From assembly GCA_026214975.1 (NCBI GenBank), contig CM047814.1, positions 24,592,558 through 24,656,557 on the forward strand: DNA of 64,000 nt, read 5' to 3'. Source of the stretch: Gentiana macrophylla (Eukaryota; Streptophyta; Magnoliopsida; Gentianales; Gentianaceae). The translations under genes and the position numbers were made by a program. Of the stretch, positions 21,797-34,779 are shown in pieces (within the stretch, counting starts at the first letter, position 1; every line of letters starts with the position of its first letter). Under the pieces are notes generated by a model. The model made no database searches. It was not told where the DNA came from and worked only from the letters and a program-made list of their open reading frames with translations.

Positions 21797-24700
21797 CACC
21801 AAGTGCCATAGGTTATCAATCACCCCAGCAGACTGTAAAGTCCACAAAACTACAATGGGTCAACGATTAAACCATACTCCCACTGCATCTTGGGTGGATT
21901 GACATTCTGATCTAGTAGTATTTATTAGTGCAATCACCAACAACCGATGTTGGACGTGGTCTTATTAAATCAGATAGTAACTACCTTTGGGTAACCGTAA
22001 TCCAAGGTTTAAGGCTGCTACTTATAGATTCTATCATAAGCCTTGTGACATTTCAACCGTCACTTTCTGATATCAAGAATCTTATAACCAACCTTCACTC
22101 GTCACATTAAGACATTTTACAAACATTCACAATCTGAATGTATGCGCAAAATCTCCAGTCCTACCTTCAAGCATTAAGTGCTAAATGCCTACATTTACGG
22201 AAGTGGTGTGAACCAAATTCACTCCTTATCCATAAATTCACTAGCATCTTCTAGGTAGACTTCTCGGTTTACATAATAATGTTAACCGTTATTTTGCAAC
22301 CAATTATCTTAATCGAGTTTAACAGTGTATTGTAGCACATCAATAACTATATAGGGCAAGTCTATGGTTTCTTCCTCAGTGAGAAACATTCCACTAGGAG
22401 GCAGGCCGAGCATCAGTCCCAAGACTATGCGATAGCCTATTTCTGAGCATGGAATACTCTATTCTCTGCTAAAATCAGAGACTCCTCCTCGTATTCTTTC
22501 GATAAACTAAACCGTGTTTCGAGTAGTTATCAGACAAAATGTCACCACTCAAAATCTCCCACTAGCTTGTATCTCTCACTAGACCCCGAAGGTTATGATG
22601 AACAAGCTATGTTACCCCTTCAAATCTATTACCCTTTCCCAATTGAAAGGAAGCTTAGTCATTGTTCCTTTAAGACAGTGTTCCGAGACTGGGAGATAGG
22701 AATCACCCTTAGCCAATCATTAGGTCTTATGTCTAGGATATATGCACTAATTAATAGATTTTGAAGAATCGTTTATCTTAATACGGAAACCATTCGCCTA
22801 TAATAGTTTAAGACGTGTTACATATACCTTTTCAGCATTTCTTAGTGGTTCTGACTTTATCAAACAAAATTCCAAGTCTCGGATTCGTACTACAAATGTC
22901 ATTTTCATTTTCTATGAGGCAACAATATATCGAGTTGAAATTGAATCCATTTGTTTCAACGAATCTGTAAACAGAAAAATAATTTTTTCTGTGATATTCA
23001 AGGATAGAATCCGAAATTCATTTCCTTATATCACTCTCACTATTCTAGCTGAAATTACTGCCTATTGTTACTCTATTAATCGTTAATCCAAAGCTCTCTT
23101 GTTCTTCCAAAGAACTTAGCTCCCGAGTCGAGTTACTCGGTTAAGAAAGTTGCTAAGGATTCATTGGTTAGTGATCTGAAATCAATTTCCTTATCCTATA
23201 CTTTCTTTACTTAATGTTTCGGTTTAGCCTCAAAACTTTAGTTAATATGATTAACACTTATAGACATTCTTTCCCATTCTTAACTTTCCTTAAAAGTAAA
23301 TAGTCTTGAACTAGCAGTTCGTTTGAGTAGACACTACTTGTGAACTGTGGGATGTCTAATGAAAGCATTACCCAGTGGGACTAATTTTCTAACAAATTAG
23401 AAAAACATAAGATAAAAGCTCCCACTAGTTTATCGGTTCCAAATACCGTCTAACTAGCGACACTTTAATTGATGATTCTCCAATTTTTCTATTTAGAAAA
23501 TTTCTCGTGTAGACACTACACAATTAAAATTCACTAGAAGAATTTTATCGTCCCAATCATCTTTCAAACTAACTATGGTTGTCTCTCGTTCAACACGAGT
23601 GACAGCAGTGACATACTTTGTTACGTCACTTAAGTCTTGAAGGCTAAAGAGAAATATCTCTGCCGAAAAATTAATCGCATGTGAGATCAATAAGTACAAC
23701 GTTCTAGTTACTTACCACTTTTTAACGAAGTCATTACTAGTCAATTTTACACTAGCAGTCTAGCACCCTAGAGAGATATGTATCACAGTTGTAAAGAAAT
23801 CCAAATCATACACTACGATTAAATTTTAGGAACATAAACTAAGTACTTATAGTCTATCCTACCGTTTCAAGAATTTAATCTAATGCCTCAGTGCCGCCAT
23901 AGGGTAGGTCAAAGAGGTTTCGATTAATATTGAAGATCAGATTGAGAATCGAACATCTCATTTGTGATCATCAATCACCTTTCCTTTTTCAGCCAAGGTA
24001 CTACCAAAAATACCCTTTATGAGTGTGACCTCTTCTCTCGATTTTTAGGTAGACCCAGTGTGCCGCCTTAGGGTCGGTCGGTGACCCGCGAGTACCCAAA
24101 ATCCTATCCTTTCGAGGCCAAGCCTTGAATTTTGATAGCGGTGAAGGCCTTCCTTAGGGGGCCGAAATCAAATCCGGCACGAGGCGTCAGCATTCTCTCA
24201 TGTTGCTTGTGTCAACAGTAGAGGCCTTGGGGTCGGTTGTCGCCTCTCCCGCTCCCACTCAATATTTTGAAAAAGTGGGGGGTTTACTGATCACGTTTTT
24301 TGACTTGACGTTACCTTAAGGAACAATAGATCATAGGCCCAAATGGTTTCGGTTATGTGGGCTAGCCCACCCGACCTATTCGGTGGAACATATGTGGCCG
24401 TCGGATGGGTCAAGATTAGGGGAGCTCCGTTGAGCCGTAGTGGCTCTTCGATGGCTCACCTTGCTGGACCCCGTGCAAACGCCACACGTGGAGGGTGAAG
24501 TCGATCGAGCCGTAGCTACTGTTGACCACCCAACCGTGGTTAAACCACTTTCAACCATGTTTGCTAGTGATTATCAATCCTTAAACATCAAACTTTCACG
24601 TAGACACTACGGAACAAAAACGTAATCTCGTCTGGGTAAGTTGGAATTCACCGAGAATCCAACACCTTAACCACGAGGTTTCGGATTTTACTCCCATGCT

Positions 24701-25253
24701 TTCGCAGAGGGATTCACCGAGAATCCATCACCCAACCTCGACGATTGAAAAACCCGTGATCCTCGGTTTTTACCTAATTAGTTTCTAATTAATATCAAAC
24801 AATTAATTAAAACTAATTGCGTGTTTTATACATGCCTAACTAATTCCTCGAATTAATTTCTACATGTATGCATATGGAGTGGAATTCATGATATGATGCA
24901 TGTCATGGAATTTTTCCGGTTCTACACATACAATCTAAACATGTATACTAGTGCGGAAAATAAACATCAAGATGGACCGTTGGCACCCCCGTATCTAATC
25001 TATAAAATAAAAAAAGAAACCCTAATCTGTAGCTGTTTAAAATCTTCGACGATCGGAAAAACAAACGAACTCGGATCATGATGAAACTTTCCAGATCTAT
25101 TCTTCATTCCTCGGGCTTCAAAATGGACGGTTGGAACGGAGCTTTGACTTGTCAATTTTCTCCAGTGAGCGGCACAACTTGCTGCTGGATCTGATTTTTA
25201 CCGCAGCGCCTCAAAGACTTCCCGAGGCCGATTGGGAATCGAGATGAATCTCG

Positions 25254-27128
25254 TGTTAGGTGTAATGCCCGAAAGACAATTTTGTAATTGTTTTATTTAA
25301 TAAATGAAATGATGTTATTATTCATATTTATTATTCTCATATTCACCGATGTGACAATAGTATTTACACTACTGAGAAAACCCTAAGTATATCGTTTATG
25401 TAATCACTTAACTCGGTGTATGGTATATACACGGAGGATTGAGTTAGTGAAGATGTACTTAAAATACAATTAGCCCGTAGTAAAGTTAATCGAGTATCGG
25501 GTCTCTCCTTTAACGTGCTATTAATGCGCCCGAGAACACAATAGGTGTGATTGTCTTATCCGGACTTTCGGTTAAGAGAACCTAATGGGGCATTTATATA
25601 TGATAGATATATCATATAGAATTTTGGACCGATTTGATTAGAGTTCACGATATAATTCCGTGTCGAAAGTCTTATCGAATCAATGGATGATCATATTTAT
25701 GGATATATCTTAATCTGAGGTGATCACGATCAAGCTGCTTGAATCGGTATGAGGTTTGACTTGGCGGTTAAAGATTACACTTTGAGTGCAGTGGTCCGAA
25801 TTACCCCATCTTGGCATTGTCTTTGGATTGAGTGAGTAGTCTGTGTTTATCACAGATACGAATCCATTCCTTCCATTTATGGAAGTAGATGAAACGATTC
25901 CTTATTTTGTTAATCCTAGAAACGATCGATCGCGAGTTCATATTACACCGATTAGCTACCAAATGAGTTGTATGAATTAATTGATCACTAGGGGTTAATG
26001 GTAAATAAGGATAAGAGGTTCTCGAAAAGGGTTAACGGTAACTTCCCGATTTAGAATGAGCGATCTATGGAGGATTAATCCATATGTAATGATTATATCA
26101 ATGGACGCTTATTATTATTCTCGTGAGGAGATAAATATAATCTTATAATCGGAGAATACGATCACGGGATTATGGTGGCATATTCTGTGATTGATTTATC
26201 GAATATAATTATTCTATAATTATTTATTTGATTTATCGGAGCCACTGATTATTAGTCCATGGTCCCCGACGTGCCTCCAATATAGCATAGCTATTCTCGG
26301 ACGTCGAATCACGATAATATTAATTTAGTTCATGTTGGACTTTATTAAAACGATATGTGAATTAATTGTTTAGTGGACTATTAAATTAGTTGGGCTAAAT
26401 AATTAAATACACGGAAAAGACATTTTTAAATGAATTTCAATTACTGAGTGGTGTGTTGACCTAATTTTTGGTCAAATATAAGAAAAATATGTATGGACCT
26501 TATTTTTTTAAGAAAAGGTGCGCATGTTTTTTTGTATATATTTTATATTATTTAATTATTAAGAATTTGTTTTCTTGGATAATTATTTAATGTGTGATTT
26601 ATCTTTTATTTGTTAAATGATAAATCATGGAATATTAGATAATAATATGATTTATCCTAATTTGTTTGGGATAATTATTTTATTTATCTTTTATTTGGAA
26701 AAAGGATTAATGTAATAATTATCTCTTAATTATTTAATCCTTGGAGGACAAGGATTACTCTCCTATATAAAGAGAGTTCTCCCAAGTCTAAGGACACATG
26801 CAATTTTCGACTTTCTTAGAGAAAGAAGAGGAAAAATTCGGCCAAGGGGTTTTGGGGAAAAGCTTGGAGATTTTTCCGGATAGCATATCGGAAGGGTTCG
26901 AGTCGAGAATTCCTTCCACCGGGAATTGCTTGGATCACACGTACGGAAGATCGTGGTGCTCTTCACATCTTTTTGCAATCTTTCTATTGCGGTTCTTCAA
27001 CTTGGATTTTGAGATCCAAGAGGTATGATCTACAACCCCCTTATAGAAATAGATCTAGTTGTTTTATTACGTGTATTGTATAGATCTAGATCCTTAAATC
27101 GTTTCCGCTGCGGATGGTATTACTAACA
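25254..27128 (+). repeat. C1 5' LTR
   Basis: 1875 bp, starting TGTTAGGTGTAATGCCCGAA and ending GGTATTACTAACA. It matches 32907-34779, with a fair number of small indels as well as substitutions; one block near 26425-26450 differs completely from its partner at about 34080-34100. Confidence 0.92.
26764..26771 (+). promoter_or_regulatory. TATA box, C1 5' LTR
   Basis: TATATAAA in the context CTCC-TATATAAAGAGAG. The same box is at 34415-34422 (3' LTR) and 56856-56863 (C3), each about 360-380 bp before the LTR end. It predicts where C-family RNA starts. Confidence 0.75.
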
Positions 27129-27129
27129 G

Positions 27130-27140
27130 TGGTATCAGAG
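27130..27140 (+). other. C1 primer binding site
   Basis: TGGTATCAGAG, complementary to the initiator tRNA-Met 3' end, one base after the LTR. Confidence 0.9.
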
Positions 27141-30100
27141 ACAGGTTGATCTATATTTATACGTATAAAATATTAGATCTAAGGAGTGGAATATGCATGT
27201 GTAGATTGCATTATTTTCGTTTTAATTTTATTATTTTCGAAAATTTTATGATGAATGCTTGTGATTGTCGTGGTTGAAGAGATGGATTGGGGTTGGTATT
27301 GTTTACCCGTTAGATCTATTGTAAACTCGTATAAACGATGAAAATTCGTTCATATGAGTATAGGAAATTATGTAATTTATTTGTAATTGCAATTATAATT
27401 TCCAGAAAATAGATAGTTTTAGTAGCTGTTTCATTTTTTCGTTTTTCCCGTTGATCGAGCCGTTGAAACGACGATCCCTCCGGTCAGAATCAAGATTAGA
27501 AGATGATGATCAACTCCACAAAATTTGGCGTCGATCAGAGTCCGTTACAATATCCGTTCGTTGCTGAGAAGAGGCTGCTGTAGCAGAAAAACGCAGGATT
27601 CACAGAAACCCTACCTGTGACTTCCTCGATTTTCTGGGAGAGTTTAGACCATTGAAACGCAAATCCGACCGTTCAGATGGATAAACATGTAGTTTTTGAC
27701 GTGGCATAAAAATTGAAGGTCGATCAGGATTCATCTCGATTCCCGATCGGCCTCGGGACGTCACTGATGCGCTGCATTCAAAGTCAGATTCAGCAGCAAG
27801 TTGGGCGGCTCACTGGAGAAAATTGACAAGTCAAAGCTCCGATCCAACCGTCCATCTTGGAGTTCGAGGAGTGAATAAAAGATCTGGAAAGTTTCGTCCC
27901 GATCCGAGTTCTTTTGGTATGCCGATCGTCGAAGAGTTCGAACAGCTGCAGATTTTCTTAGAAAGTAGTAAACCCTAGTTAGGGTTTTGTTTTTTATTTT
28001 CTATTAGATTAGATATGCGAAGTCACCAACGATCCATCTCGGTGTTTAAATTTTCCGCAATTTTATTTTTTATGTGTTTGATCATAAAAATAGATATAAA
28101 ATCGGAATTGCCATGACATGCATCATATCATAAATCCACTCCATGCATACATGTAGAATTTTAATTTTGGTAATTAAAATAGGCATGTATACAAACTCGC
28201 GTAATTAGTTGAAATTTAATTAATACGTGGTAATTAATTAATTTAGTAACTAATTAAAGATCCGAGGACGGGTTATGAAATCGTTAGCCTTTCGGTGTGT
28301 GTTCTCGGTGAACCGCCTTAAAGCTGAAACGAGATCACGTTTTCAATTCGTAGTGTCTACGAGATTGAATGATGGTAAAAGAACAATAAATCTTGGATAA
28401 AAACGGTTCGCTTATAGGTTGGGTGGTCAATTGAGCTTCGCTCGAACGACTTAACCCTCCTAGTGTGATGTATGCACGGGGGTCCGGCAAGACTAAGCCA
28501 AACCGAGAGCGGAGGGGTGATTCCTTCTAATCTCAATAGGGCTGTCTTGACCCGATTTCGTCCGATCATCACATATGTTCCAACGAATAGGGCGGGTAGG
28601 CTTTCCTACGTTACCGACACCATTCGAATCCTTGATTTTATGTGCTTTTATGTTAACATCAAAAGACGTGGTTAGTTAACCCACCACCACTTCCAAAATA
28701 TTGAGTGGGAGCGGGGCGGCGGCAGCCAACCCCACGGCCTCTACTATAGATACAAGTAAGTGAGAGAAGGGTGGCGCCTCGGCGCTTTGATTTCGTCCCC
28801 CTAAGGATGGTGTTCACCCCTATCAACATTCATGGCTTGGTCTCCGAAAGGATAGGATTTCTGGGTACTCGTCGGGTCACTGACCTATCCTAAGACGGCA
28901 CACTCGGGGCGTACCTAAGAGATCCGATATAGTAGGTCACACTCATCATGGGTATTTTGGTAATACCTAGGCTTAAAAAGGAAGGTAGTCAATGAATAAA
29001 GGGATGTTCGATTCTCGTGGGATGTTCGATTCTCACAAGTTATTCATTGATGAGATTGTCTCGATTTAACCGTCATCTCTTTGACCTACCCTAAGGCGGC
29101 ACTGAGATGCGAGGTTAAAACCTTGGAATGGTAGAGTAGACTTATTTTTTTTTGTTTACAATTCCTAAAATTTAATATAGTAGTGTTAAACTTGAATTAA
29201 TATATGTCATTTTATTTACAGCATTATCCCTTACTAAATTGCTTACAATTGACTAGTATTGACTTCGTTAAAAAGTGGAAAGTAACTAGGACGTTGAACT
29301 AGTTAATCGATAATGCAATTATTTCTCGGAAGAGATATTTTCTCTTAAGCCTTTTAAAAACCAGAGTGACATATAGGTATGTCACTAGTGTCATTCGTGT
29401 CAAACGAGAGACAAACTTAGTTTGATCAAAGGTGATTACGGACTTTGAAAATTCTTCTAGTGAATTTTCAGTGTGTAGTGACTACACACGTAACCGTTCT
29501 AATTGAAAAATCGGAAAATCATAAACTGTTGCTAGTTAGACGATATTTGGAATCGATGAACTAGTGGGAGTTTTATGATTTGTATTTTTCTGAAACATTA
29601 GAATCGTGTAAGTGTTTACGAGAGATTTTCAAAATTGGAAAATTGGAAAATCATAACATAAAGCATTCTGGTTAGACGGTATTTGGAACCGATAAACTAG
29701 TGGGAGCTTTAATCTTATGATTTGTTATTTTTCTGGCATATTAGAAAATCCGAGAAGTCCCGACAAGTAACACTCGAAATAGACATCCCACGGTTCAAGA
29801 GTAGTGTCTACTCACACGAACTGCTAGTTCAAAACTGTTTCCATTTACGGAAAGTCAAGAATGGGAGAGTATGTCTAAGAGTGTTAGTCATCTAAAACTG
29901 AGTTGATTTTAAGGCTAAACCGAAAATTAATAAACTGAAAATCATAGGATAAGGATAGTGATTTCGGATCACCAACCTTGGCAATTTTCTTGAGCTAAGT
30001 TCTTTGGAAGAACAAGGCAGCAGTGCATTTAACGATTAAAAGAGTAAACAACGGGCGTTTAATTTTAGCTAGAATAGTGGGAGTGATATAAGAAATGAAT

Positions 30101-32893
30101 CTCGGATTCAATCCTTGGATATCGCGGGAAAATTTATTTTCGGTTTAAGATTCGTTGGAGCGAATGGATTTACCTTCTATTCGATAATTTGTTTGTCGTA
30201 TAGGAAGTGAATATACCATTTGTAGTACGAATCTAAGACTCGACTTTTGTTTGATAAAGTCAAAACCACTAAGAAATGCTAAAATACGATATGTACCATC
30301 TTAAGAACTATTAAAAGCAATTGGTTTCTATATTTAGATAAACGCTTCTTCATATTCCATAGTTAGTGCATAGTCCTAAAAGACAAGACACTGAAGACTG
30401 GCTCAGGGTGATTCCTTTATCCCAGTCGGGTTATATTGTCTCAAGGGTTCAATGACTAAGCTTCCTCTCAATCGGGAAAGGAAAATGGTTATAAAGAAGT
30501 AACACCGCTTGTTCATGATGACCTTTGGGGTCTTATGAAAGATACAAGCTAGTGGGAGCTTATGAGTAGTGACTTCTAGTCTGACAACTACTCAAACACT
30601 CCGGTAAGTTTATCCAAAATATTCAGAGGTTTTCTCTGTTTTCAACAGAGATGGAGTATTCTATACTCATAAATGGGCCATCACATAGTCCTAGGGACTG
30701 ATGCTCGGTCTGCCTCATAGTGAAATGCTTTCACTAAGGAAGAAACCATTGAATTGCCTTTACATAGTTGTAGATGTGCCACAATACACTGCTTAACTCA
30801 ATAAAGATATTGGAAGTGAAATAACGGTTTACATTGAAGTGTAGAACCGAGAAGTCTACCTAGAATATGCTTTGGAATTAACGGATAATGAGTGGATTCG
30901 GTTCACCCAAATTCCGTCAATATAAGCATTTAGCACATGATGCTTGATGGTTTGACTGGAAGTTTCACGCATACGTTCGGTCAATGACCATTCGTGCTAT
31001 ATCTTTTAACATATTGAGTATAAAGGTTAGATCTGAGATTCTAGAAATCGGGAAAGGGCGATTATATTGTTGCATCCTTTCGATAGAGTCTATGAACAAC
31101 AAACCTTGAACCTTGGAGTATGCAGATTACTCAAGGTAGTTACTTACTTGATTAGATCAAACCACATCCAACATTGGTTGTTGGTGATGACACTAAATAC
31201 TCTTGAACTAAATCGCACTTCGATCCACCAAGAAAATAGTGGGAGTATGGTTTATCCATTACCCATTATGGGTTCTGCGGACTTTATTGTCCACAGGATC
31301 GATTAATGACCTATGGCTCTTTGTGAGTCAGTATAGGATTCGATAATAGAGGTTGGTTTAAAAGCCATAACCACCATGAATGGAGTTTGGTACTCAGAGA
31401 AGCTGTTCATACTTTTGTAGAACCACCTGAGCGTCTCAGGCCCAGTGGGAGTAATTGGATCTACACGGAAAAGAGTAGAATGAATAGGAAAGTTCATCTT
31501 TCAGTGCAAAGCTTAGTGGTCTAAGGGTGATTCCCTAAGAAGTAGAGAGTTAATCAGACCGTGGACTCTCTTACCACTTAGTATTGCATGATTTCGTTCA
31601 CAAGCAGAAAATAGGGGTGATTCCTGAGACTTTCATGCCGAACAAACGGAATCTGGATTCATTCGAAATGAAGGGTTTCGCTTAAGAACCCATGACAGGA
31701 TGACTGTCAAGGCTTATGTCCTTTGTGGATAAGAAGAAAACCTCTTGGTCATTAGAAGTCACCTGTTTCTAAAAACATGTGGATTTGACCAGCATATTGA
31801 TAAGTCTTTTTGTAGACTGGATATCAATATTAGTAAAGTAGTGAATATATATAAATGTATATTAGTGTTTGTGAAGGATGACACTTGCACTGAGCTTGGT
31901 AACAACATGGGTGTGTTATCTCAAGTCGAAATCGACAAAGCCACAATTCTCTACAATGAGTTTTGGACAACATTCTAAAGAGTTTGATTCGGTCGAATTC
32001 ATTAGAATCGATCCACCGGTTTCCCATCCATCTTATTGGTTAAGATGATGCATCATGTATGCAACATTCAACGAGGAAGTTCTACCCTATACCTCGGGAA
32101 TGACTCTCTTAATCTTCGGATCAAGAGAAATGGGATAGATTCTCTTTCTAGTAAGAGATGGTCGAGTTATTGAACATCAATTTTGATCGAATCTTAGATT
32201 CGGCGTTAACGAAGCAAGTTTAGTATGTCCTTTAGTATCTTGAGAGAACGAGGAATAAATATGCGGGCATATTCAAATGTGATCTTGGATATGTGAGAAT
32301 ACACTTTAGTTCGACTTTGTGTCGATTAAGGATGATTGTTAAGTCGATCTCGGTCTCGGTGTTTACTCTTGTGTTGAAGCTATTGCCTGGAGGAATCCAA
32401 AGCGCCAACTCGACTTTAACTAGTTGGGTGATTAGCGGCTTTTGTAGTAGCTAGAGAGACGATATAGCCTCGGGATTTCCTTTTCGATTCAGGGAGTGAT
32501 TCCAGATTTGGAAAGCCGATACCACATCATTGTGCAAGCGATGAAGGGTAGCTTATAAGGATTTCGAAATCACTTGAGTTCAAGAGCATATTGGGAAAGT
32601 ACCACATGATTAGATGGACCGGCGACGTTTTGATTCTACGGATCGCCTCGAGCCGACAACTTTGACCGATCATTAAGACCCATGACATTCGGATATAGGT
32701 GCTCCCGAGTCACCGACCTATCCTACGACGGCATACTCGGAGTGTACTTTGGAATCAAAATGATTATGATAAGTTTTGTGGGTACTAAAATACGGGATGA
32801 GTCTCCATTGCTTTAGAGCAAGTGGGAGATGTAGTTTCTTTGTAGTTTTAAATAATAGGGTGTGCTCTAAAACAATTAATCACATGCTTTCGT
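27141..32893 (+). mobile_element. C1 interior, 5.8 kb non-coding with arrays of short motifs
   Basis: No frame exceeds about 80 codons and none resembles gag or pol. Same-strand motifs stand out. AGTGGGAG occurs at 28704, 29563, 29699, 30076, 30551, 31238, 31444, 32821 and 32897. GGGTGATTCC occurs at 28515, 30406, 31525 and 31615. GACCTA-Y-CCTA-M-G-R-CGGCA occurs at 28882, 29083 and 32715. Many recur at corresponding sites in C2 and C3. A 137-bp unit is duplicated at about 29531-29760. The 5' 0.9 kb (27141-28020) differs from C3. This may be a structured RNA or packaging region; the role is inference. Confidence 0.8.
29531..29760 (+). repeat. Two copies of a ~135-bp tandem unit in C1
   Basis: The GTTAGACG-R-TATTTGGAA core followed by CTAGTGGGAG and a T-rich tail is present at about 29531 and 29668. 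C2 has one copy (about 23385-23470, reverse strand) and C3 three (59601, 59736, 59831). Confidence 0.8.
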
Positions 32894-32906
32894 GCAAGTG
32901 GGAGAT
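32894..32906 (+). other. C1 polypurine tract
   Basis: GCAAGTGGGAGAT lies immediately before the 3' LTR start TGTTAGG. A twin, GCAAGTGGGAGATG, lies 76 bp upstream at about 32819-32831. Confidence 0.85.
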
Positions 32907-34779
32907 TGTTAGGTGTAATGCCGAAAGACAATTTTGTAATTGTTTTATTTAATAAATGAAATGATGTTATTATTCATATTTATTATTCTCATATTCACCG
33001 ATGTGACAATAGTATTTACACTACTGAAAAACCCTAAGTATATCGTTTATGTAATCACTTAACTTTCGGTGTATGGTATATACACGGGAGGATTGAGTTA
33101 GTGAAGATGTACTTAAAATACAATTAGCCCGTAGTAAAGTTAATCGAGAGTATCGGGTCTCTCCTTTAACGTGCTATTAATGCGCCTGACACACAATAGG
33201 TGTGATTGTCTTATCCGGACTTTCGGTTAAGAGAACCTAATGGGGCATTTATATATGATAGATATATCATATAAATTTGGACCGATTTGATTAGAGTTCA
33301 CGATATAATTCCGTAATCGAGAAGTCTTATCGAATCAATGGATGATCATATTTATGGATATATCTTAATCCCGAGGTGATCACGATCCAACTGCTTGAAT
33401 CGATTATGAGGTTTGACTTGACGGTTAAAGATTACACCGAGTCCGTGGTGCGAATTACCCCATCTTGGCATTGTCTTTGATTGAGTGAGTAGTACGTGTT
33501 ATCACGATACGAATCCATTCCTTCCATTTAGGGAAGTAGATAGACGATTCCTTTATTTGTTAATCCTAGAAGCGATCGATCGCGCGAGTTCATATTACAA
33601 TCGATTAGCTACCAAAGTGAGTTGTATGAATTAATTGATCACTAGGGGTTAATGGTAAATAAGGATAAGAGGTTACGAAAAGGGTTAACGGTAACTTCCG
33701 ATTTAGAATGAGCAGTCTATGGAGGATTAATCCATATGTAATGATTATATCAATGGGCGCTTATTATTATTCTCGTGAGGAGATAAATATAATCTTATAA
33801 TCGGAGAGATGCGATCACGGGATTATGGTGGCATATTCTCATGATTGATTTATCGAATATAATTATTCTATAATTATTTATTTGATTTATCGGAGCCACG
33901 ATTATTAGTCCATGGTCCCCGACGTGCCTCCTAATATAGCATAGCTATTCTCGGACGTCGAATCCTGATAATATTAATTTAGTTCATGTTGGACTTTATT
34001 AAAACGATATGTGAATTAATTGTTTAGTGGACTATTAAATTAGTTGGGCTAAATAATTAAATACACGGAAAAGACATTTTTCGTGGACTCGGCCCGAATT
34101 GGTGTGTTGACCTAATTTTTGGTCAAATATAAGAAAAATATGTATGGACCTTATTTTTTAAGAAAAGGTGCGCATGTTTTTTTGTATATATTTTATATTA
34201 TTTAATTATTAAGGAATTTGTTTTCTTGGATAATTATTTAATGTGTGATTTATCTTTTATTTGTTAAATGATAAATCATGGAATATTAGATAATAATATG
34301 ATTTATCCTAATTTGTTTGGGATAATTATTTTATTTATCTTTTATTTGGAAAAAGGATTAATGTAATAATTATCTCTTAATTATTTAATCCTTGGAGGAC
34401 AAGGATTACTCTCCTATATAAAGAGAGTTCTCCCAAGTCTAAGGACACATGCAATTTTCGACTTTCTTAGAGAAAAGAAGAGGAAAATTCGGCCAAGGGG
34501 TTTTGGGGAAAAGCTTGGAGATTTTTCCGGATAGCATATCGGAAGGGTTCGAGTCGAGAATTCCTTCCACCGGGAATTGCTTGGATCACACGTACGGAAG
34601 ATCGTGGTGCTCTTCACATCTTTTTGCAATCTTTCTATTGCGGTTCTTCAACTTGGATTTTGAGATCCAAGAGGTATGATCTACAACCCCCTTATAGAAA
34701 TAGATCTAGTTGTTTTATTACGTGTATTGTATAGATCTAGATCCTTAAATCGTTTCCGCTGCGGATGGTATTACTAACA
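32907..34779 (+). repeat. C1 3' LTR
   Basis: 1873 bp, TGTTAGGTGTAATGCCG...ACTAACA, paired with 25254-27128. TATATAAA is at 34415-34422. Confidence 0.92.

Larger units (their letters stand above)
18377..25253 (-). mobile_element. C2 interior, distal part (non-coding)
   Basis: Minus-strand interior of C2 excluding S (19760-21791). It begins next to the LTR with the polypurine tract GCAAGTGGGAGATTG (minus strand, 18377-18391). A second PPT-like AGTGGGAG lies at 18451-18458. The strand-matched octamer recurs at 19636, 21877, 22556, 23419 and 24252, positions that correspond to those in C1. No frame gives a recognisable protein and stops are dense. It corresponds to C1 27.7-32.9 kb in reverse order. 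At 25249-25253 it is cut by C1. Confidence 0.8.

Noticed and set aside
24376..24625. Overlapping frames on both strands in GC-richer C2 interior
   Set aside because: They lie within the LARD interior, are not kept in C1 or C3, and have no protein similarity.
26798..27028. 76-codon frame in C1 LTR, repeated at 34449-34679 and partly at 56883-57122
   Set aside because: It follows the TATA box and looks conserved, but the copies are recent LTR duplicates with internal frameshifts relative to each other, so conservation is not evidence for coding.
28472..28675. Open frame in the C1 interior
   Set aside because: The corresponding region of C3 (about 58520-58720) does not keep the frame.
29531..29760. 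CRISPR-like or satellite array
   Set aside because: Only two to three imperfect units without spacers, confined to one element family.
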